A DNA stretch of 64,000 nucleotides from JBDIBB01 sp039812685 (GTDB taxonomy: Bacteria; Acidobacteriota; Vicinamibacteria; Vicinamibacterales; JAFNAJ01). A program made the translations under genes and the position numbers. Positions 58,775 to 64,000 of this stretch are shown one piece after another. The stretch covers positions 1 to 64,000 of the forward strand of contig JBDIBB010000002.1 in NCBI GenBank assembly GCA_039812685.1, given 5' to 3'. The notes below the pieces were generated by a model. The model worked only from the letters and a program-made list of their open reading frames with translations. It was not told the DNA's origin and did not search any database. Position 1 is the stretch's first letter, and each line of letters opens with the position of its first letter.

Positions 58775-60061
58775 ATGCGTCGAATCGGATGGATCCTGCT
58801 GCTGGTGGCCATGGTCGCGACGGTGCTCGCGCTGGCGGTGCGGCGCAGCCATCGTGCCGGTCTGGACGTGACGGCCGAACCCGCGCGCCGGGTGCCGGTG
58901 CTGCGATCGACGGTCACCGCCTCCGGCGAGATCGTCGCCACGCGCTACGCCGACATCGGTTCGAACGTCATGGGGAAGATCGTGGCCCTGCCGGTGAAGG
59001 AGGGCGACCGCGTGCGCGCCGGCCAGTTGCTCGCCCGCATCGATCCCGTGCAGGCGCGCGCCGACGTGTCGGCCGCGCAGGCCGCCGTCGAGGCACTTGC
59101 CGCCGAGGCGATCGCCGCCGACCGCGCGGTGGAGGCCGCGCGCGCCGATCTGGCCGGCGCCGAGGCCCGCAACCGCGAGGCGCTGCTGACCATCGCCCGG
59201 ACCCGCGAACTGCAGGCGCAGGCCCTCGCCCCGAAGGCCGAACTCGACGCCGCCGAGGCGGCCGCCGACAGCGCCACCGCCCAGTTGCGCGCGGCGCAGG
59301 CCGCCCTCGACCGGGCACAGAGCGTGTGGAACGCCGCCCAGCGGCGCATCGCGCAGAGCCGCGCCCAGGCCGACCGCGCCCGTGACGTCCTCGGCAAGAC
59401 CGAGATCACCGCCCCGATCGACGGCATCGTGTCGCGCCTGCAGGTGCGCGAAGGCGAGATGGTGGTGGTCGGCATCCAGAACCAGCCCGGCACCACGCTG
59501 ATGACGGTGTCGGATCTGAGCGCCATCGACGCGGAAGTGAAGGTGGCCGAAGCCGACGTCCTCCGGCTGACGCTGGGCCAGCCCGCCACCATCGTCCTCG
59601 AAGCAATCCCGGATCGGCGCCTGGCCGGACGCGTCGTCGAAATCGGCGCCAGCGCGCTGCCGGTGATCGGCACGCAGGCTGCCGCCCGCGAGTTCCGCGT
59701 CGTCGTGCGGCTCGATGACGCCGACGCCGCGCTGCGGCCGGGCCTCACCTGCGACGCGGAGATCCTCACCGACCAGCGGCAGAACGCCTTGACCGTCCCG
59801 CTGCAATCGGTGGTGCTGCGGCCGGGGGCGGCGCCGGCCGCCGCGGCCGCGGACACCAGCGATCGTCCGGGCGTGTTCCTCGTGAAGGATGGCGTAGCCG
59901 TCTTCCATCCGGTGACGCCGGGCATCATCGGTGGCCTCTCCATCGAAGTGAGCGGCCTCGAGGAGGGCGCGGTGGTGGTCAGCGGACCCTTCCAGGCCCT
60001 GCGCGACCTCGCGGACGGCGATCGGATCCGGGTTCGCCCCGAGACCCGACCCCAATCCTGA
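58775..60061 (+). CDS. MacA-like periplasmic adaptor (HlyD family)
   Basis: A 428-residue membrane fusion protein: N-terminal anchor (IGWILLLVAMVATVLALAV), a biotinyl-lipoyl-like half (GSNVMGKIVALPVKEGDRVR), a long alanine-rich coiled-coil hairpin (about 90-210), then the second lipoyl half (TEITAPIDGIVSRLQVREGE) and beta-barrel. GGAG at 58763-58766 is 8 bases before the ATG at 58775; an ATG at 58769 is possible. It presumably works with the two MacB-type permeases encoded divergently, although the ATPase subunit is not here. Confidence 0.9.
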   Translation: MRRIGWILLLVAMVATVLALAVRRSHRAGLDVTAEPARRVPVLRSTVTASGEIVATRYADIGSNVMGKIVALPVKEGDRVRAGQLLARIDPVQARADVSAAQAAVEALAAEAIAADRAVEAARADLAGAEARNREALLTIARTRELQAQALAPKAELDAAEAAADSATAQLRAAQAALDRAQSVWNAAQRRIAQSRAQADRARDVLGKTEITAPIDGIVSRLQVREGEMVVVGIQNQPGTTLMTVSDLSAIDAEVKVAEADVLRLTLGQPATIVLEAIPDRRLAGRVVEIGASALPVIGTQAAAREFRVVVRLDDADAALRPGLTCDAEILTDQRQNALTVPLQSVVLRPGAAPAAAAADTSDRPGVFLVKDGVAVFHPVTPGIIGGLSIEVSGLEEGAVVVSGPFQALRDLADGDRIRVRPETRPQS

Positions 60062-60184
60062 GCCGGCGGGCGGCGCGAGAGCCGCGCCCATGACCCGGCC
60101 TTTGAAGTCCCTGGGGTTCCGGACCCAACGTCGTGAGGCACAGGGCGCGCCCGATGGAACGCCCTGCGCCGGCACGGTCGCCTG

Positions 60185-60350
60185 CTAGCAGTCCGTGGTG
60201 GAAGTGCCGCGTCGCACCGAGACGGGCGCGGCGCCCGGCTGGCCAGGCGCGACGACCGAGAATACGGCCAGTATTTGAGGGAGGAGCAACGCCGCCAGCC
60301 GGGATGCCCCGCCCGTCGAATGCAGCACCACTTTCGCCACGGACTGCTAG
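60185..60350. repeat. 166-bp imperfect palindrome, MITE-like element
   Basis: The element begins CTAGCAGTCCGTGGTGGAAG and ends with the inverse, CTTTCGCCACGGACTGCTAG; the terminal 22 bases match at 20 positions. Pairing continues inward through CCCGGCTGG-type segments to a centre at AATAC-GGCCA-GTATT (60261-60275). The arms would fold into one long hairpin. Its left 49 bases are identical to 10359-10407. There is no open frame for a transposase inside, so it would be a non-autonomous element mobilised from elsewhere. The remainder of the 60062-60359 gap holds a short GC hairpin (GCGGC...GCCGC) near 60067 without a T-tract. Confidence 0.8.
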
Positions 60351-60353
60351 ACT
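60348..60353 (+). promoter_or_regulatory. -10 hexamer TAGACT partly provided by the repeat
   Basis: TAGACT lies 6 bases before the ATG at 60360. Its first three bases are the last three of the 166-bp element's terminal CTAG. The insertion may thus have formed or preserved the promoter of the oxidoreductase gene. Confidence 0.4.
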
Positions 60354-60359
60354 CCCCCC

Positions 60360-62447
60360 ATGAGTACCTCCAAGCGCCTGCACTGGGGGCACAGCACGAT
60401 CGACACCTCGTGTCCCCTGGACTGCCCCGACAACTGCTCGCTGAGCGTGACGGTCGAAGACGGGCGCCTCCGCTCCATTGGCGGATCGTCGGCCACGCCG
60501 ACCACCGGCGGCTTCATCTGCGCCAAGGTGCGGGGATTCGCCGCGCACGTCTACGACGAGCGCCGGGTGAGGTACCCTCTCGTCCGCAAGGGCCCGAAGG
60601 GCCGGGGAGACTTCGCGCGCATCGGCTGGGACGACGCGCTGGAGCGCATCGCGCAGGAGATCGAGCGCGCGCGGGCGCAGTGGGGCGGCGAGTCGATCCT
60701 GCCCTTCTCCTACGGCGGTTCCAACGGCCTGCTCAGCCAGGATTGTGCCGACGCCGTGCTGTTTCGCGGCCTCGGCGCCTCGCGCCTGGCCCGCACCGTG
60801 TGTGCCGCGGCCACCGGGGCGGCGGCGCAGGCCATGTACGGGAAGATGCCGGGCGTCGGCTACGAGGACTACGTCGACGCGCGGCTGATCGTCATCTGGG
60901 GCGCCAACACCACGACGACCGGCATGCACCTCGTGCCGTTCATCACGACGGCCCGCGCCAGGGGCGCCGCGCTGGTGGTGATCGATCCGCGCCAGACGAA
61001 GCTGGCCCGCCTGGCCGACCTGCACCTGCCGATCCGGCCGGGGACCGACCTGCCGGTGGCGCTGTCGGTCATCCGGCACCTGTTCGAGCAGGGCCATGCC
61101 GACCTGCGGTTCCTCGCCGGACACACGACAGGCGCTGGCGACCTGCGGGCCGCCGCGCTCCCGTGGAGCCTCGAGCGGGCGGCGGAGGTCGCGGGCATCG
61201 AGACGGCCGCGCTGCGCCGGTTCGCCGATCTCTATGCGGAGCGGACCCCCTCGGTCATCCGCTGCGGCTCGGGACTGGAGCGCAACCGCAACGGCGGCAA
61301 CGCCGTGCTGGCCGTGCTGGCGCTTCCGGCCGTCGCGGGCCGGTTCGGGGTGCGCGGCGGCGGCTACACGCTGGGGAACTCCGCCGCGTATGGCCTCCAG
61401 GACAAGGCGTGGATCGACGTGGCCGAGCCGCCGACGCGCCTGCTCAACATGAACCGGCTGGGCCGCATCCTGTGCGAGCCGCAGAATCCTCCGGTGAAGG
61501 TGCTGTTCGTTTACAACTGCAACCCCGTCGCCACCATGCCCGATCAGCGCCGGGTGATCGAGGGCCTCTCTCGCGACGATCTCTTCACGGTGGTCTTCGA
61601 CCAGGTGCGCACCGACTCGGCGGCGTTCGCCGACATCGTGCTGCCGGCCACCACCTTTCTCGAGCACTACGACATCTCGACGGGCTACGGCGCCTACGGC
61701 GTCCAGATGGTGAAGCCGGCCATCGAGCCGGTGGGCGAGTCACGGCCCAACGTAGAGGTGTTCGCCCGGCTGGCGGCCCGCCTGGGCGTCACCGCGACCA
61801 GCGAGGACGACGAGGCCGAGACGATCGCCCTGCTGCGGGTGGCGGCCGCGCTGCCGGCCGGGTTGGGCGAAGCGGTGCTCCAGGGGCGCCCCGGCTATCC
61901 CGCCTTCGGCACGCGGCCGGTGCAGTTCCACGACGTGTTTCCCGGCACGCCCGATCGCAAGATACGGCTGTTTCCCGTGGAAGCGGCGACCGACGCGCCG
62001 GCCGGCCTCTACGGCTACCAGCCCGATCCCGGGAGCCCCGAGTTCCCGCTGGCGCTCATCTCGCCCGCCAGCGACCACACGATCAGCTCGACGATGGGGC
62101 AGTTACCGGCCGAGGCCGCGTCGCTCTGGCTCCATCCCGACGACGCGGCGGCACGTGGGATCGGTGCCGACGACACCGTGCGCGTCCACAACGCGCTCGG
62201 CGAGGTGCACTGCCGCGTGCACCTGACCGAGCGCGTGCCGCCCGGCACCGTGAGCCTGCCGAAGGGGCTCTGGCGGCAGAGCACGCTGAACGGGGCGACC
62301 GCCAATGCGCTCGCCCCCGACACGGCGACCGACCTCGGCGCCGGCGCCTGCTTCAACGACGCGCGCGTCGAGGCGAGCCGGATCGTCGGCGCGCAGTTCG
62401 AGGGGCAGGCGGTGTCGCTGTTCGTCGCGGGCCTGCGGCGTCACTGA
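60360..62447 (+). CDS. Molybdopterin-dependent oxidoreductase
   Basis: A 695-residue enzyme of the DMSO reductase superfamily. The N-terminal [4Fe-4S] site is Cys18, Cys22, Cys26 and Cys54 (CPLDCPDNC plus FICAK). Molybdopterin-binding segments include YGGSNGLLSQD, VIWGANTTTTGMH, VLFVYNCNPVATMPDQ and the C-terminal VPPGTVSLPKGLW domain. There is no twin-arginine signal peptide, so it acts in the cytoplasm. Substrate unknown; no partner subunits adjoin it. No Shine-Dalgarno precedes the ATG. Confidence 0.92.
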   Translation: MSTSKRLHWGHSTIDTSCPLDCPDNCSLSVTVEDGRLRSIGGSSATPTTGGFICAKVRGFAAHVYDERRVRYPLVRKGPKGRGDFARIGWDDALERIAQEIERARAQWGGESILPFSYGGSNGLLSQDCADAVLFRGLGASRLARTVCAAATGAAAQAMYGKMPGVGYEDYVDARLIVIWGANTTTTGMHLVPFITTARARGAALVVIDPRQTKLARLADLHLPIRPGTDLPVALSVIRHLFEQGHADLRFLAGHTTGAGDLRAAALPWSLERAAEVAGIETAALRRFADLYAERTPSVIRCGSGLERNRNGGNAVLAVLALPAVAGRFGVRGGGYTLGNSAAYGLQDKAWIDVAEPPTRLLNMNRLGRILCEPQNPPVKVLFVYNCNPVATMPDQRRVIEGLSRDDLFTVVFDQVRTDSAAFADIVLPATTFLEHYDISTGYGAYGVQMVKPAIEPVGESRPNVEVFARLAARLGVTATSEDDEAETIALLRVAAALPAGLGEAVLQGRPGYPAFGTRPVQFHDVFPGTPDRKIRLFPVEAATDAPAGLYGYQPDPGSPEFPLALISPASDHTISSTMGQLPAEAASLWLHPDDAAARGIGADDTVRVHNALGEVHCRVHLTERVPPGTVSLPKGLWRQSTLNGATANALAPDTATDLGAGACFNDARVEASRIVGAQFEGQAVSLFVAGLRRH

Positions 62448-62453
62448 CGTCGC

Positions 62454-64000
62454 TCACCTGAGCATCACCAGCCGTCCCACGCCCTTTTCGCGCATCGCGG
62501 ATTCGAAGGCCGGCACGTCCTTGTCGTACACCGCCCTGAGTTCGGCCTTCACCTGGTCGAGTTCTCCGGTCAGCTTCCGGTAGACCTCGATCTGCGGCTG
62601 CGTCGGCGGGTAGTCCGAGTTGCCCGCGACGTCGCCTCCGCCGCTGCTCACCTCCGCCTGCAGCCAGACGAACAGCAGGTAGAGCTTCATCGCGCCGCGG
62701 AACGATTTCGCGTCGCCTTCCGCGATCGTCGGCTGCAGCAGCTTGTCCTCGGCGGCGCGCAGCCGCGCGTCCAGGCCGTCGATCGCCTCGAGGGTCGCCT
62801 TCGTGTCGGCGGCACCGGCCTTCTGCCGCGCGCCGACGGCCTTCCTCATGTCCTCGAGTTGCTTCCGCGACCACTCGATCTGGTTGATCAGGTCCGCCGC
62901 CTCGTTGATGCGCTCGTAGATGTCGAGCGAGAGCTTCGTGGAGGCCACCACGTCGGCCTCGCTCGCCGGGGTGTTCGGATCCTTGAGCACCGTGACCGTC
63001 GCGGAGAACTCGCGGCCGCCGGCCGACAGTTTCACCGCATAGGCTCCCGGCGCGACGAGCGGGCCGCGCTTGGGCGTATCGATGCCGTAGTAGAGCACCG
63101 GCCGCGTCTCCTTCCCGACGAAGCGCTTCTCGGTCCAGATCTCCGGATTGCCTGGCGGGGTCGTCCGCAGCTCGACCTCTCGCGTCGGCTCGTGGCGCAG
63201 GTCCCACCACACGCGGTTGAGTCCCTGGCGCTTCGAGCCGCGGATGGTCCGGATCGGCCGGCCGCCGGCGTCCGAGATGGTCAGCGTCACGTCGCCTTTC
63301 GGCACCTCCCCGAGCCAGTAGTCGATCGACGCGCCGTAGTTCGGGTTGCGTCCCATGGCCGCGCCGGACGGCGCGAGGTCGCGCCGCTCGACGTTCCGGA
63401 ATCGGTAGGCTGGCCGCGGCTCGAGCAGCGTCACGGGCGCCTGCCGCTGCGCGTCGGTCAGCCGCTGCAGTGGTGTGACGTCGTCCATGATCCAGATCCC
63501 GCGCCCGTAGGTGCCGACGACGAGATCGTTGAAGTGGGGCTGGATCTCGAGCCAGTAGACCGGTGCGTGTGGCAGGTTCTGCTGGAACGGCCGCCACGTG
63601 GCGCCGTCGTCGAACGACAGGAAGAGACCGTTCTCCGTCCCGGCGTAGAGCAGCCCCTGGCGCTTCGGATCCTCGCGGAGCACGTGCGTGTAACTGAGCG
63701 GCCCCTTCTCGATGCCGCCGGTGATCGGCGTCCACGTCCGGCCGTAGTCGGCCGTCTTGAAAAGCCACGGATCGAAGTTGCCCACCTGGTGCCCGTCGAT
63801 GGCGACGTAGCAGACTCCCGGCGCGTGCCGCGACGGCTCCACGCTGTTGACGTTCATCTTCGGCGGCAGCCCCTTGATGTTCGGCGTGGTGTTGGTCCAC
63901 GTCGCCCCGCCGTCGCGCGTCACCTGCACCTGGCCGTCGTTGGTGCCGGCCCAGATCACGCCCTTCTCGATCGGCGACTCCGCGATGGAGAAGACCGTGC
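62454..64000 (-). CDS. Sortilin/BNR-repeat glycoside-hydrolase-like protein, N-terminus outside the window
   Basis: The C-terminal 515 residues of a larger protein; the frame stays open through the last base. BNR/Asp-box repeats of a sortilin-like (VPS10) propeller are visible: VTRDGGATWTNTTP, KTADYGRTWTPITGG and LSFDDGATWRPFQQN. WIMDDVTPLQRLTDA begins the C-terminal part, which ends in a beta domain (PGAYAVKLSAGGREFSATV) and a helical tail (ERINEAADLINQIEWSRKQL). Acidobacteria and Bacteroidetes often have ~1000-residue secreted members of this family; enzymatic activity is uncertain. It converges on the molybdopterin gene with 6 bases between. Confidence 0.88.
   Translation of the reverse strand, partial: TVFSIAESPIEKGVIWAGTNDGQVQVTRDGGATWTNTTPNIKGLPPKMNVNSVEPSRHAPGVCYVAIDGHQVGNFDPWLFKTADYGRTWTPITGGIEKGPLSYTHVLREDPKRQGLLYAGTENGLFLSFDDGATWRPFQQNLPHAPVYWLEIQPHFNDLVVGTYGRGIWIMDDVTPLQRLTDAQRQAPVTLLEPRPAYRFRNVERRDLAPSGAAMGRNPNYGASIDYWLGEVPKGDVTLTISDAGGRPIRTIRGSKRQGLNRVWWDLRHEPTREVELRTTPPGNPEIWTEKRFVGKETRPVLYYGIDTPKRGPLVAPGAYAVKLSAGGREFSATVTVLKDPNTPASEADVVASTKLSLDIYERINEAADLINQIEWSRKQLEDMRKAVGARQKAGAADTKATLEAIDGLDARLRAAEDKLLQPTIAEGDAKSFRGAMKLYLLFVWLQAEVSSGGGDVAGNSDYPPTQPQIEVYRKLTGELDQVKAELRAVYDKDVPAFESAMREKGVGRLVMLR

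Noticed and set aside
60062..60085. GC-rich hairpin (GCGGC...GCCGC) after the adaptor gene as a terminator.
   Set aside because: No T-tract follows, and such hairpins are common by chance at this GC content. No rho-independent terminator could be supported anywhere in the window.

Overview
The window is GC-rich throughout and densely coded on both strands. No rRNA, tRNA, CRISPR array or transposase was seen. The gene content suggests an acidobacterium, probably of the Vicinamibacteria lineage. This is inferred from several features: modular WFAEG-repeat surface proteins, a peptidase/propeller/beta-barrel fusion, MacB-type permeases, a sortilin/BNR-repeat glycoside-hydrolase-like protein, SPFH plus ribbon-helix-helix genes, and a homodimeric-type pyruvate dehydrogenase operon. 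No sequence search was available, so the taxonomy is a guess.

Layout. 1-2.7 kb: two exported WFAEG-repeat proteins and the relic 3' end of a YheT-like hydrolase gene. 2.8-6.8 kb: an RRM RNA-binding protein, a transglutaminase-like protein, an SPFH / ribbon-helix-helix / zinc-ribbon operon behind a consensus promoter with an overlapping palindrome, and a TlpA thioredoxin. 7.2-12 kb: a 1038-aa outer-membrane peptidase fusion whose stop codon lies in a dispersed repeat, and a TPR protein with two aspartyl-protease domains. 12.1-16.5 kb: an orphan NuoI/NuoB/ferredoxin set, then an IclR regulator, a secreted DUF4097-like protein and a CaiB/BaiF CoA-transferase. 16.6-29 kb: mostly housekeeping genes, namely penicillin acylase, lipA, a family 5 uracil-DNA glycosylase, an AidB-like acyl-CoA dehydrogenase and the aceE-aceF-lpd operon.

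29.0-41.8 kb: lemA, then the most distinctive region, a glycan or protein-glycosylation cluster. Seven overlapping or closely spaced minus-strand genes encode a DUF115-methyltransferase fusion, a CMP-sialate-synthetase-like cytidylyltransferase, a second DUF115-like protein, GT4 glycosyltransferases and a methyltransferase. A convergent plus-strand methyltransferase completes it. Five of these eight proteins carry the same roughly 90-residue Rossmann-like module in different fusion contexts.

41.9-50.1 kb: an atypical class V aminotransferase, an MntA/HepT toxin-antitoxin pair, a PatZ-like acyl-CoA synthetase/acetyltransferase, DinB and GNAT proteins, and ispG flanked by two PilZ proteins. 50.1-58.6 kb: a third WFAEG-repeat protein, a DUF4097 lipoprotein, a DUF3810 membrane metalloprotease, NDH-2, and two MacB-type permeases without an ATPase. 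58.8-64 kb: a divergent MacA-like adaptor, a 166-bp palindromic MITE-like element, a molybdopterin oxidoreductase, and a BNR/sortilin-type protein cut by the window end.

A recurring pattern is a TANNNT-like -10 hexamer 6-9 nt upstream of a start codon (lemA, the aminotransferase, mntA, the molybdopterin enzyme, perhaps lipA, iclR and a zinc ribbon). It suggests frequent leaderless transcription.
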